From Astragalus membranaceus (taxonomy: Eukaryota; Streptophyta; Magnoliopsida; Fabales; Fabaceae): 64,000 bases of DNA. This document shows, piece by piece, positions 11,574-24,005 of the stretch (position 1 is its first letter; each line of letters begins with the position of its first letter). Below the pieces are notes generated by a model. It saw only the letters and a program-made list of their open reading frames with translations, made no database searches and had not been told where the DNA came from. Location of the stretch: positions 112,552,566 to 112,616,565 of the forward strand of contig CM076846.1 of the NCBI GenBank assembly GCA_039519185.1, read 5' to 3'. Position numbers and translations under genes: made by a program.

Positions 11574-13289
11574 TAATAGTTAAGTAGTGAAAAAATAAAA
11601 CTACAATAATGCTTCAAGAGTATAACATGAAAATAGTAAAAATTCTTCACTCGTATTGTAAAATGATAATTAAAATGAGATAATTTTTTTGGCTAAAACG
11701 TCAAATAAAATAGCACGTAGGCGTAAAAATCTACTAACGCCGGGACTCGTGCGATGCACGGGGTCAAAGCTTTAGCGAATACTTAATTGTTGTGATATTA
11801 AAATTTGTTGGATAAATTGAATATCGGCAGACAAATTAAAGAGAATTTATAATTCAAACATAAGTAATAGTCCATGGAAATCACAAACGAAGGTCTAGAA
11901 ATTTAATGAAAACAACAACCATTGTAGAAAAGATAGGTATTACATGATAATTAGGTTATCAGGAGTTTCTCCATATCCAAAAACCTCATTAGTAGAAGAA
12001 TTGTTTGGAATGTCTCCTCCAAAAGCTTCGTTAGGGTACTCAACTCGAAGAGGTCTTGGTTGATGACGCATTATTCTTGGACGAAGACTATCAGTGGACA
12101 TTGGGCAATGTGTTTTAAAACGACCAGTTGAAGTGTAAGTCAATTGGACTTCTCTACTGCGAGGCGTCTCTATAAAAGCTTCTAGGGATTTTAATCAGCC
12201 TCTGTTAAATAAAAGGAAGAAATTATTAGACAACATAAACAATATGTAAATCAGAGGTAAGATGAAGAAGTAATAGAAACTTAAGAACATTAACAATTAC
12301 CTTATCTAGAGATATGATGCTGGAAAATTTCTTTGAAGACATCATAGATTAATTGGATGCTATACCTAATTTTTATTTAATCAAAATGAAAGGAAACCCA
12401 AATTAGAAGATCCATAAGCTAATAACTTGGAGTGGGAATTCAGAAATATATGGTGACCAAAGCCTATGGCAACCATATATTTCTGAATTCCTATTCCAAG
12501 TGTTTGATATTGAGCCAAAAGAGTGTAAACATATGGCAACGCACGTTGACCAAAAGCTGTGATGAAAATAAGAGGTCAGAGTGTAAGCAATACTTTCTCA
12601 ACATACCACACAAAAACAATCAAGACATAAAATTGAAAAACTCAAATAAACCTTTATGTACAATGGGAGAAAGCATAGATAAAAAATGATCCAACTGAGA
12701 GGAAACAAAAAAAAATTTAAAAATAGATATAACATGCTGTAGACTAAAATATGAAGAAAAGCAAGGACTAAAGGACTAACACAATGTCCAGGTATTGAAG
12801 GATAGATAATCAGATTCAGAAGGTGAACATACTAAGTTGAATAAAATTTTATGCCACTAAAAAGCTATCAATTGATTCCATACACAAACTAATGCAATTA
12901 AAGTAATTGATACTATATGTGGCCTTATAAATCATGGTCAGGACTCAGGATCTCAGGTCCAAAAAACTAACAGAGGTCATGGATTACAATAGCTTCCAAA
13001 TGACTTACATCTTTGGATACATAAGTAATGTATCCAAAGACTTGCAATTAAAGTAACCTTTATGTACAAATGACTTACATCTTTGGATACATAGCTTACA
13101 ATATTGAATTTCCTTACAGCTTGGAAACCTGCTACTTTAGTAATGGACTGTCAATGCTGAAAATGCATGGCATTGCTTTTCCCACTCCCATAATATGATG
13201 AATCAACACATAATCCCTTTTGGAAATAATAACAATATAATGCATATATGTAACACGGTATAGAATTATTTACCTACCAGCTTACTTCT
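11574..13289. other. Intergenic stretch, no recognised gene
   Basis: Mostly AT-rich. It holds a possible Helitron 3' terminus (11733-11763) and a hairpin (12425-12512). A 67-residue minus-strand frame (11940-12143; GGDIPNNSSTNEVFGYGETP inside) extends open upstream of its Met but matches no family I recognise. It could be an exon fragment carried by a transposon. A 40-bp phrase including GACTTACATCTTTGGATACAT is repeated near 13002 and 13070. Confidence 0.5.
12425..12512. repeat. Short hairpin with a 30-bp stem
   Basis: Left arm 12425-12454 and right arm 12471-12502 pair over about 30 bp with two mismatches. Both contain GGAATTCAGAAATATATGGT or its complement. The loop is about 16 bases. It could be a tiny MITE or a precursor-like foldback; nothing in the sequence settles which. 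Confidence 0.55.
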
Positions 13290-13339
13290 TTGATAGCGGA
13301 CACAATTCTGTCGCTAATTAGCGACAAATTTTTCAGTCC

Positions 13340-13595
13340 ATTGCTAATTCCCTCGCTAATTTCTGACAGCTTTTATATGATAGAACTTCGTGCAGGTGTT
13401 TAGTGACGGAATTTTCAGTCCCTCGCTAATTCCCTCGCTAATTTCTGACAGCTTTTAGATGATAGGACTTCGTGCAGGTGTTTAGCGACGGAATTGTCAG
13501 TTCCTCGCTAATTTCTGATAGCTTTTAGATGATAGGACTTCGTGCAGGTGTTTAGCGACGGAATTGTCAGTCCCTCGCTAAATTTCTGACTTTTC
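13340..13595 (+). repeat. Tandem subterminal repeats of about 70 bp
   Basis: About three direct copies of a unit containing AGGACTTCGTGCAGGTGTTT and then AGCGACGGAATT with TCAGTCCCTCGCTAATT. They differ by a few substitutions. Confidence 0.7.
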
Positions 13596-13684
13596 AGCTT
13601 ATTTATCCTCTCACACGCCACTCTTCTCTCCTACTATCCTCACACTCTTCTCTCTTCTTCTATCCTCGCACTCTTCTTCTCTCT

Positions 13685-13981
13685 TCACTCTTCCACCACC
13701 ACACCACCACCTCCTCTCACACTCTTCCACCACCACACCACCACCTCCTCTCACACTCTTCTTCTCTCTTCACTCTTCCACCACCACATCAACACCATCA
13801 CCTCCTCACACTCTTCTCTCACTCTATCTTCTCTCTCTACCCTAATACCCTTCACCACCACCACCACCACCACCACCACCACCACCACTAGTTTCTCTCT
13901 CTCTTTCTCTCCTTCTCCCTTACTATTCTCCTTCCCTCTACCATAATACCCTTCACCACCACCACCACCACCACATAGCTC

Positions 13982-14015
<34 letters not shown>

Positions 14016-14105
14016 CCTTCTCTCTCTACCCTAATACCCTTCCCCACCACCACCACCACACCACCACCACACCATAATAATAATAATAATAATAATAATA
14101 ACTAT
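13685..14105. repeat. Pyrimidine-rich and CCA/CT/TAA microsatellite cluster
   Basis: Runs of (CCA)n (13848-13888, 13955-13974, 14047-14065), (CT)n (13983-14014) and (TAA)n (14073-14102) lie in a strongly pyrimidine-rich strand. Apparent frames here (for example minus strand 13751-14059) are simple-repeat artefacts. Confidence 0.85.
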
Positions 14106-14473
14106 ATAAAAAATAGGCTAATATAAAAAAAAACGTGGCTGTCAGAGTTAGCGACGGAATATTCGCTCGCTAATTAGCGAGGGAATTAGAGACGGAATAT
14201 TCCCTCGCTAATTAGCGAGGGATTCAAATTCCCTCGCTAATTACTTTTTCGGTCACGATTAGCACTGGCCTAATCTAGTGCCGAGCTCCCTCGAAAGTCC
14301 CAGAGTAAACTGAAACCGACCACTCATAGAAATTCTGATCCGCAGCTCAGCGCAACCCAGACCCTGGGTCAGTATCCTCGGTCTGCTCCAAGTAGCACCT
14401 CAGAACCGGATCCACACTCTCAACAGGGTCGGAGCTAACCCTAATTCCCCCTAACTTGCTGAACAAGTAATTG

Positions 14474-16160
14474 TTGAGACAAATCCCAGTTCAATTTTGA
14501 TGGTTAACAAACTTCAAATGTGAGAAGCTTAAGTTATCTGATTTCATATGTTACTAATGTTTCTTCTTGAGTGAAATATGAGAACTGGATCTGTAAACTT
14601 TTTCTCAAGGAGATATTTGCTTATGAGAAGCATATATGTTGAGAAGACTTGAAGCAATGACAAGAGGTGTTGACTAGAGGCAAACAAAGAAGAAGACCTC
14701 TTTTGACATGATCAAAAGTCAAAGCCCAGATGGGTTAACTTGATAAAGATCATCATGAGAAGAGTCAACATAAGAAGAGTCATGATGAGAAGAGTCATCA
14801 TGAGTAAAGTCAACATGAGAAGAGTCAACCTCAAAAGAGTCATGAGAAGAGTCATCAGAAGAGTCAAGATGAGAAGCATCACAGTGAGAAGAGTCAAGTT
14901 GAGAAGAATCATGATAAGAAGAGTTAAGATCAGAAGGATCTTGATGAGAACAATCAAGTTGAGAAGAGTCATGATGAGAAGCATCAATGTGAGAAGTATC
15001 AACATGAGAAGCATCAGCTTGAGAAGTATCAATTTGAGAAGCATCATCTTCAGAAGACTCAAAGAAGAGAAGAGCCAAAACTGAGAAGAGAGTGGTGACA
15101 GTTGTATAAGTGTTGTCTTCTACAGAAGTGCAGAAACACATGTGTCTTCAAGCCAAAAGCACTCCAACGGCTATAAACTTTTGGCAACAACTCTTTTTCA
15201 TGGACCAGAGGTTATTACACACACATTCAACTATAAATAAACGCATTGGATCATTGCTGAAAGGTGTGAGAGAACTTTGAGCTTAAATCCTCTAATCTTC
15301 TCAAGTGTCAAGTTTTTTCTCATCCATACTCAGCCACTTCAAAACAGTAGCGATTCATTCTATTTCTGAGTATGTATTTTACCTTGTGTTTAAGTTTCTG
15401 TTAGAAATCTTCTCAAGTAGCATGTGTTGTTGTAGGGCTTGAGAAGTGAGTTGCTTATGTGTTAGAAGCTACCTAGTAGATCAGAAGGATCGTATTAAGT
15501 GTGAGAACAGTAGGTAAAGCTGTGTTAAGAAAACTACCATGAGAACTTTAAGCCTATGCTGGTTGTAAAGTTGTAACCATTTGGAAAATAGTGGAAATAC
15601 TCACGGGGTGTGAGGAGTGGACGTAGCCCAGGATTTTGGGTGAACCACTACACATCATTGTGTTATTTACTGCATTTCTAAGTAGATTTACACTGTGCTT
15701 AAAAATCTCCCTTTGGAGAATGTTTTGAAAAACTGAGAAGATAGCTTATGCTGACCCTTCTCTGCTACACACAGTTTTTCTTAAAAACAATGTTATTACA
15801 TCCTCTCTCAAACATTTTCTAAATGATAGACTTCAAACAATATTCTTAAGTAATTTACACTTAAGATTAATATTTTCAAACACTATCTCTTACCTTAGAA
15901 AAGTTGTTTTGAAAATCATCTCACTCTCTCTCTATTGATGGTTGTTTTGGGAAGATAGAAGTAACCGACTCTTCTCAACTCAGAAACATAGTTGAGAATA
16001 CAATTTCATACTACCCTTCTCTACTCACTATCACAGTTGAAAAGACTGTTTTCAACCACCCTTCTCAACTCAGCACTTACACTCACAATGTCCAATCAAA
16101 CTTGTTAAGTTACTTATCTTGTTTCAGGTTAATTTTTAAAAGGGTCACAATTCCAACCCC
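14474..16160 (+). repeat. LTR of a SIRE/Maximus-like Ty1/copia element, truncated
   Basis: It starts TGTTGAGACAAATCCCAGTT, the typical opening of legume Maximus/SIRE LTRs, and ends in AAAAGGGTCACAATTCCAACCCCC, like the tail of such LTRs. The middle includes GACGTAGCCCAGGATTTTGG, also a familiar phrase of these LTRs. No internal region follows; an unrelated LTR fragment begins at about 16161. It is a solo or broken LTR. Confidence 0.6.
14745..15075 (+). repeat. 15-bp minisatellite
   Basis: About 21 imperfect direct copies of a 15-bp unit like AGTCATGATGAGAAG. Because the unit is a multiple of three, long frames stay open on both strands (such as plus 14740-15084). These are repeat artefacts, not genes. 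Confidence 0.85.
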
Positions 16161-16740
16161 CATTCCTTGGGACACTCATTGACTTTAGTAATGACTCTCT
16201 GATAGCCTAAGATATTACTGCCCTAGCAGTTACGCTCCAAGCAGCATAGGCCTCCAGCGGGTAGGGTTAGCTCATTGGGGCCCCAATAACCCTGGACGGA
16301 CCATCTATAAATAGGGGTTATCACCCCCTAGGTTTGGCAGAAGCTCAATAGCTTACCAAACTCTGTCTTTTTGCTCTCCTCTCTTAAAAAAGCCTTAATA
16401 CTAACTTAGACATTGGAGTGCCTTTGCAAGGGACACATCTCGGCGTGGAGACAAGAAAACGGCAGCCGCCGTACGAAGTCGCAAGCTATTGTACGCCGCC
16501 ATCAACCACCATCTTAGTGGAGGAGAGCCATCGTTGTGCAAATTACAGCATCAACAATTACTTTCCCCACGCATAAGCGACTCTCGACCCAGTTCTGGTC
16601 TGCAAAGACCCTTATTCAATGTTTTCCCTAATATCTAGAATATTAAGTCAGTTGTTTTCAATATCTAGTATATTACAATTGTGTTACTAAAATTCATCTT
16701 CACCTTTGATCATGTCCACAAGTACTAATTCTTTAATGAT
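16161..16740 (+). repeat. Ty3/gypsy Tat-like LTR fragment with TATA box
   Basis: An LTR promoter part is seen: TATAAATAG at 16306-16314, then, about 100 bases on, GGAGTGCCTTTGCAAGG (16422-16438). The same arrangement (TATAAATAC, then GGAGTGGCTTTGCAAG) occurs at 48179 and 48267, so both belong to related LTR families. Ends are not defined. Confidence 0.5.
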
Positions 16741-16820
16741 GGTATTTCTCAAACCCCTCTAGACCTCCAAAACCCCCAAATTTGGAAGGTTTTGGTGGAG
16801 CTCAGAAAGTACACTAGGAG

Positions 16821-17146
16821 TAGGGATGGCAATGGGTACCCTGTGGGCAGAGTATTATAGTGCCCGTACCCGAGCCCGCACATATATGGGCATGGTAATA
16901 TAGTGCACGTCCCCGTACCCTCTGGGCACCAAGTGCCCATGGGCATGCCCATACCCACACTTTAACAGCAAATAACAATAAATAACATAAAAAATATTAT
17001 AATTCAATTTAAAAAGCGATTATTTTTCGTATTTAGTAATTAAAATAATACACATGATAGCATTTAGTGAATTAAAAAAATCCAAAATATTAGTATTTTG
17101 GATTTATTTTTTAAAGTTGGATATGCATAAACTTGTAATAATAGTA

Positions 17147-17185
<39 letters not shown>

Positions 17186-17275
17186 GCGGGTGCGGGCTCG
17201 GAGCGGACTGGGCATCGTAGTGCCCTTACCCGAGCCCGCCCCCATGTGTGCGGGTAATGTTTGCGGGTACCATAT
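16821..17275. mobile_element. hAT-like element fragment
   Basis: It opens with TAGGGATGGCAATGGGTACC, the same type of end as the hAT elements at 32707 (TAGGCATGGCAATGGGG) and 44643. Subterminal repeats of GTGCCCGTACCCGAGCCCGC type occur in both halves (16859 and inverted at 17188). The right terminus is missing and no TSD was found. An (AT)n run lies at 17152-17180. Confidence 0.55.
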
Positions 17276-18050
17276 GGTAATTTTCAAGGATACCCCCAAC
17301 CCTCAAATATTCCCAAAATACCCTCACGTGAAACGTCTTGCAACCCCCCCCCCCCACGCTGCATTTTAACAGGTACGGATGATGTTTTGGATGATGTTTG
17401 ACCCTTCCCAAGCTAGTTTCAGATAACCTTGACCATGGATGATGGTTGAGACAATAAAAGTCATAGAAGCCCTAGGAAATGTCAAGTAATGGGTGAAGCT
17501 AGGATTAGAAGCATTGAACCAAGACGACATATGGATATAAGGTTGACGTTATTATATAGGATTAGCGGGGACTTGGGTAATAGCTACAACTAGAGATGAT
17601 GGCTATAGGACAAGTGGCCCTAGTTGTATGGCGATACTCGAGATGATGATTATAGGGAAAATGACCCCCTAGGTTTTGATGATACCCTCGGCCTTAGGAG
17701 TTCTTAGGGAAGTTGATGATGATGATGATGATGATGATGATGTTTAAGGACTCATCGCAGCTTGGGCAAGGACTCGTCGCAGTATGGGAGAGTCGTACCT
17801 TAGTAATTTAAGTTGTAGGAGGAACCTTGTCGCAATATGGGCAAGGACTCATCGCAGTATGGGTGAGCCGTACCTCAAATGATGGTGATGATGATAGGTG
17901 GGGTGGTAAGTAAACGATTATGGGAATAGTAATAGAGACGACCACGACCCGGCCTTGCGGGTAGGCCCAGTGGGGGGTCCTAAGTGGGGCACTGCTGGAG
18001 CGTTCCACAAAACACTGGAGTACCCTGACTAGACTCTATCTATTTCCCGG
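17276..18050 (+). repeat. Probable chromovirus-like LTR, left piece interrupted by the LARD
   Basis: Joining across the CCCGG duplication, this DNA continues at 38084. The joined right piece ends in GGGTGTCACA just before a tRNA-Met primer site, so both are one LTR. The text holds GAT-rich phrases, a (GAT)n run (17713-17742) and repeated GGACTCRTCGCAGTATGGG units (17750-17870). The left boundary of the LTR is not recognised. Confidence 0.5.
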
Positions 18051-20895
18051 TGTAGCGACCGAAAAATCCGGAGGAGGGAATCTTCGAAGTTCTTGAAATG
18101 AAGCCGCCACCAAAGTTTAGTTTAAGGGAAAACATTGGAAAATCCCTATTTAGTGAATAAGGGGGTTTTGCGGACCAGGTTTAGGCTCGGGAGTCGTTTA
18201 TGCGTAGGGAAGGTATTAGCACCCTACGACATCCTTCCTAAGGAAGGTTACCTTTTAACTAAATGTGTAAACATCTATTAATTCAAAAATAATGATTTTA
18301 CCCTTATAATAGCACTAATAAAAAAAGACTCGATAAACGGTTAGTTGTTTTTTTGTACTTTTTGAGAAATAGGAGAGAAATGAATTAAAAGAAAAATGGT
18401 TTTTTATTAATGCAATTGACAGAGGTCGGCCGCCCTCTGCTCCTACGTATCTCCTGGTAGAGAATCAAATCACACGTAGTTCTTGGGTAGAAAATAGTGG
18501 TGTGTTGAACGTTTTTTATTTATTGGGATTTTAAGACATTTGTAGGGGCATTCGCAACTACCAAACGAGTAAAACTCAGAGTGGTCGTCGCTCATAGCCC
18601 GTTTGAAAACTAATGTTGTTATTAACGATCAAACAAGCCGAACTCAGAGTGACCATCAATAACAAAACTGTTTTTGTGGGGGTTTGATTGTTTGAAAGAA
18701 AAATAATAGTTTGAAAGCAATATGTTGTAACGAAAACGAAATAGGTTGTAGTAGAAATACAGGGGGTGCTGTATTATTAAAGCAGGTGGTGAGCTTAGCA
18801 GTAGGGGCTTGTATTTTAAAAAGGGTGTTAAAAGCAGTAGCCCGGTTTTGGCTTTGGAGTTGCTTGCATGGGCTTTTTAAGGGTACTGTATAATAAAAAC
18901 AAGGGGGAGGGGGGGGTGCATGAAGTAATCTGAGTTAAAAAAATAAAGCTTGAATAAAATGGAAATGGGAGAGTATAAAAACAACATTAAAAAACTAAAC
19001 CTAATTTTCACCTCCTCAGACGCCGCATCCAGGAGAGAGAGAGAGAGCGACTGAGAGAGGTAAAGAAGAATAATGGAGATGGAGAGAAAGGGGAGAACGA
19101 CGTGAGAGACCTGCAGAGACGGTGGTGAGAGAGAGGGGGCCATAGAGAGAGAGACTACGCGAACGGAGATGGAGAGGGAAAGCACCGAAGGAAGACGACC
19201 GTGAAGGGTACCACGACGTCGCCGGCGAGGTGAACGACGGCGATGTTGTTGCGTCTTTGATGAAAACAAATCGGCTTCGATAATGATGGCCACGAAAATT
19301 GCGATGAAAAGAGGATACAGGCCGGCGATGGTGCGCTGATGGCGTGAACGAGACGATGGCGGCGATTGTGAGTGGAGGAGGACGCGCCTACAAGCGAGAT
19401 GGTGAGGGAGAGGGCGGTGTACAGTGGCTGGAGGAAAATGAGACAGGTGAGGGTGATGGTGGCGATGGGGGAGACGATGCCGGAGGGAGGCCTTGGTGGC
19501 CTCCGGCGACGTTGTGGAGAAACGGAGTCGAGGGGAGAGAAGTAGAGGGACGGCAGTGAAAGGAGAGCGGAGGGGTGACGGTGGTGATTGTTGGTGGGTT
19601 TTGACAGTGGTGGTTCAAAGCGTGGCTACGGCGGCAGCCGCCATGAACGGTGGCCGGAGGTAGAATTTCTTTCCTCTCTCTTTTCTTTTTTCTTTCACTG
19701 TTACTGTTTTTTTTGTGTGATCGGTGACCCCCTCCCCTTATTTTTTGCTAATTTGCGCTTTTTCTGTGACTGTGTGTGTGCGTAGGTGGTGATGGTTGTT
19801 TGGTGGTTTTGTGGTGCGTACGGTGGAGGAACTGATAGGGAGGGGAGGAAGAAGAGGAATGGCGCACCGTGGTGGTTTACGGTGGTTTGGCGTGTTTCGC
19901 GAGGAGAGAGAAAGTGAAGACGTGGGGGGATGTTTGGTGTTCTTTTGCGGCCGTGGGAAGGGAGAGAGGGAGATAGAGGGTGCTGTTTGGTAGTGGCTGT
20001 TTGGTAGGATGGTGGTTGTTTGGTAGGGTGGTGGCTGACAGTGGTGGTGGCTGACGGTGGTGACCACCATATGATGGCCGGAGCTTCAAGCCCCTTTTTT
20101 TTGACTTTTGTTTGTTGTTATTACCTGTGTGGTATCTGTGTATATCTCCCCCCGTTTCTCAGCTCTGAGTTTTTTTTATTGAGTAGTAAATTAATGGGAC
20201 AAATTTTGTTGTTATGATTTTGCAGTGAAATCAGAGTAGTGGAGACCATTGCTGCACCCAGAACAACAGCTGCAAGGCAGTGCCTGAAAAGCATTTTGGT
20301 CTCAACCAAAATGGAGAAGAAAACAAAGAGCAAAGGGAAAGAGGCTTGGCTTGATGCTCAAAAGGATTTTCCAGCACTGCATCAGCAAGGATAGCAACTT
20401 GTGCTGCCTTGCTTTTTTTAGTTTTTGCTTTTTAATTAATTTTTTTGTACTATTTTGTATTTATTTATTTTGTCTCTAAATGTAATTAATTTTTGTAAAC
20501 TTTTATTACTGTATTTATTGTAAAAAAAACTTGGACAGGTTTGACCATTCCGCTCTTCATTTTTTGGTTAAGAGAGAGACAAAACTATTATTAATGAGCG
20601 CCAAAACAAACACGCGTGCATAACGGGACGCGAACGCGTGTCTGCAAATGAGAATACGCGAACTCGTGCACCAAAATAAACACTCGTGCACCAAAATAAA
20701 CACTCGTACACAACAAGACGCGAACACGCGTCGGCAACGAGGACAAAAATGTGTACATTATTAAAAATCGCACGCGCGCACAATGAGAAGTAACACGCCT
20801 ATACACGACTGGGAACGACACACATAAACGACAAAAACAATATTTTGGATTTTCTAGTAAGCTTTAAATTAGCCGGACAAAATTAGGGTATGACA
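18051..20895 (-). repeat. 3' LTR of LARD 1
   Basis: It is bounded by TGTAGCGACCG (left) and GGGTATGACA (right), giving TGTCATACCC...CGCTACA on the minus strand. It contains the Ogre-family box GCTCCTACGTATCTCC (18440) and the GGTATTAGCACCCTACG box (18210). Several frames inside (for example near 18877-20333) mirror frames in the other LTR. They are low-complexity leader-like sequence, not genes. Confidence 0.95.
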
Positions 20896-20914
20896 GCTGC
20901 CCCTCTTTATTTAT
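20896..20914 (-). other. Polypurine tract of LARD 1
   Basis: Read on the minus strand it is AAATAAAGAGGGGCAGC, directly before the LTR start TGTCATACCC. It primes plus-strand DNA synthesis. LARD 2 has the matching AAATAAAGAGGGACAGC at 56905-56921. Confidence 0.85.
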
Positions 20915-23900
20915 ATTTTACTAGGAAATATGAGGGGTTTCCAAATTTGTCGAGTAAAATAGAAATGAAGATAAAAAGACACTAATTTTGTCAAGACTAT
21001 TTTTTTTTAGAAATTATTGAAAGATAATGGGTTGACATAGAATAAAAGTAAATAAGGGTCACTGGGGATCTGAAGGAGCACTAGGGCTCTGATGGTCTAA
21101 TTGCACCCGATGCTTGGCGCATTGATTGGAGTTAAACTGAAGGACCGATGGGGTCTGAAGGGCATGCCTAAGCCTGATGGACCAATGGGTTTGATGGAGC
21201 GCAAACTAGCAATGGTACTAGTAAAACGGTCTGCTTGGGGTGGCGGCCTTTTTCGAGCGGCCATGGGTGGCAAGGTCAGGTCGTTGACTTGATTTTCCCA
21301 CCTCGAAGGACGTGCACTGTGTTTTTTTAGGCGGACACAGCTAGTCTGAAGGACCTGGGGTCGGATGATCCGTCGGTTGCTCGATAACGCGAGATCTGAA
21401 GGACGTGAGATCTGGATTGAAGGACCATTGTTGGTCTGAAGGAGCGCTTGGGCTCTGGGGGACCGCTGGGGATCTGGAGGAGTACTGAGATTCTAGATTG
21501 TGATATGGGTTAGCGCTTGGAGCGCTGATTTTTGAGGAACGAGATATAGGGATCGATACTTGAAGTCGAAAAGCAACAGATGCTATGCATATGACGTGCA
21601 TGTAATGTACGTATGTGCAATGATCGCTTTTGAGTGGAATGATGAAATGTAATAGATGACTTTTGCCCCTTTTTTTTGCTTCTTTTTTTTTGGCTTATTT
21701 TCTTGGTATATGATGAGTGCATGAAATGCGAATATGAATATAATGGAAATGTAATGCTTTGATGCAAATGCAATGGTGAATGATAGGAAAGCACGTGAAT
21801 GCATGGCAAATGATATGATTGGTGTTGTAGAAAGTTTTTGGCGATGATAAGACCCACGCGTGGCACGTCTATCGATGCAAACAAATGTTATATGCATTCG
21901 TGCAATGTGATGAATGTGCAATGCAAAAGAAAATGGACTACAAAAGCCCGTGAATTGTGGGTGCTGGAGTTGGTCGGGAACAAAAACTGATGAGTTGTGT
22001 ATACGCATGCCGATAACATGTGAATGCAAATGTAATGATTTGATGCAGGTGTTATGGTAGCTGCATAACTTGATGTTGAGATATAATGTATGATGCCATG
22101 ATTGGATGTTTGTTGGGATGATGAATGAAATGGGTATGCCATGGGTGTTGAACCTGATGGGATGAGAAAGTTGACAAACAGTGTATGAGATGTGAATGTG
22201 ACTGTAGTGATTAATTTTTGGTGTGATGACGAATGTAATGGATGGATTTTTCTTTTTGCTTTTTCTTATTTACTTTGCTTCTTTTCTCGATGCATGCAAT
22301 GCGAATGTGAATATGATGCGAATGTAATACTTTGATGCAAATGCTATGGTGGAATGATTTATGCTATGATTTGGTTGATGATGCAGAAAGATTTTTTTCT
22401 TTTTTGTAATGATGAGATATGTGACTTTTGATGCGAGAGGAAAAGAAGTGAATCTTTTGAAACAATCATTCCTTGAACTCAGACACGACAATCTCAAAGT
22501 TGTTATTCACGGACACTGATGTGCAAAAGTGATTGGCTATATTTGCAGACTCGCTTATTTTGCTCTCCTATGATGGTGTCCCATGATGATTGAAATTTAG
22601 GTCCTCAAAGTTAACAGAGTGAATCTTCAGCATCACGTTATTAACTTGTGTTCTCTCTCCTTGAAGCTTTGTTTAGCAAAGACGTATAGTAATGCAAGTA
22701 TAGATGAATGAGTCAGTTAACTCGGGGTTCTAGAGACCTAGGGTATGGACAGATGAAGGGATAAATGACAGGTTTTTGGCCAAAGTCATGAAAAGGTAGG
22801 TTCTCCCCAACTCAAGAAATGTGGGACTGCCCCAATTTAAACTACCGGTGAAGGTGAGTGAATAATTTGCCCCTGTCTAGGGATGACAACAGCTAGGGGT
22901 GTAGAGGAAATAATGAATTGAGAATGCCATGACTTTGGAATGAAGGGTGGTAAGCAAAAGATTTTGTCTCAACCCATGGCGTTTGGTGTTGCCCCAACAA
23001 TGACAAGGACAAGGTTGCCATGACTAGAGTTTGCAAAAGGCTGTATTCAGCATGGTGGGTTGAGAAATTGCCCCGGTGTGGTCTTATGGATGTGAATATG
23101 GCGAGGGGATGAGATGGGTGTAGGGCGAATTTCCCAATTTTAGGTGGAGGGGATGGTGACGGGATTGCCCCACTTTGGAATGGTATTTCAAATCGTGCTT
23201 TTAGTGGGGTTGTGAAAGGTGACTGAGTTAGGGACATGGGTTTTTGGAATTGGTCGTATGGCTATTTGGATTGGGTGTGGTATATGAATGGGATGGACAA
23301 TGGCTAAATCCCCAAGTTCAAGTGGTATGGATGATAAAGGAATGCCCCACTTTGGGATCTAGCTAGGTGGTGATCCTAGTATAAACTTTTGGTTCGCTTT
23401 TGAGTTTTTGATATGATAAAAACTTCGCTTGGTGATCACTAAACATTGTCTTTATATCAATGCAACTTGAATGAACCTTGGAGTGCAAGTCTTTTGATTT
23501 TTTTTTTAACTTTCTTTTTTGATTTTTTTTAGCAAACATATTGTAGATGAACCTATTTGTCCTAAAATTAAAACTTGAGAAAACAAAAGCAATCAGCCAT
23601 TGATCAGAATGGACTTGTTAGGGTTGTAACGTGGCTAATAGTTAGGGGTAATGTGGCGAATGGTTATAGGCTCAAGGATGTGTTTGATGGTTTATTGAGA
23701 CAATGTCCTTTTATGAATGAAAAGATAGTTAAGCCCAAAGGAGTGTTTGATGGTTTATTGAGACAATGTCCTTTTATGAAAGTAAGGTTAAGCAGGCCCA
23801 AAGAAGTGTTTGAGGCCAATGGTTTTGAGGTTTTGCTTCATGGTATGATGTATCAGCTCACAATTTCTACTGCTCATTTTTCCTTTTTTCAGGTTTTTTT

Positions 23901-24005
23901 TCAATCCTCTCTTTTATGAACTTCACTTTTTGTTTTGTGATTTTTCTTTCTTTTTTTTTTTGAGCTGAGTGAGCTGATAAGAGTGATACACCATTTTTGA
24001 TTTTT
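20915..24005 (-). other. LARD 1 internal spacer, 3' half: interspersed short repeats
   Basis: No coding sequence. From 21060 to 21500 a core like GGTCTGAAGGACC or GATCTGAAGGAGC recurs at short irregular spacing. From 22800 to 23350 phrases with TGCCCCA(C/A)TTTGGGA recur. At 23674-23815 a 66-bp unit (containing TTTATTGAGACAATGTCCTT) is directly duplicated. LARD 2 carries the same kind of sequence in the opposite orientation at 54330-56921. Confidence 0.7.

Larger units (their letters stand above)
13290..14280. mobile_element. CACTA-like non-autonomous remnant
   Basis: The right end, read on the other strand from 14280, is CACTAGATTAGGCCAGTGC, a CACTA terminus. Both flanks are full of subterminal repeats with the core TAGCGACGGAAT or CCTCGCTAATT in both orientations (13310-13590 and 14145-14245), as in CACTA elements. 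No matching left CACTA end was found, so the left boundary is approximate. No transposase is present. Confidence 0.55.

Noticed and set aside
14712..15141. Protein genes over the minisatellite
   Set aside because: Frames are open only because the repeat unit is a multiple of three; the proteins are simple repeats.
18877..20333. Several frames inside the LARD 1 LTR, repeated at 36211-37538
   Set aside because: They occur in both LTR copies by duplication, are low-complexity, and show frame-length differences between copies.
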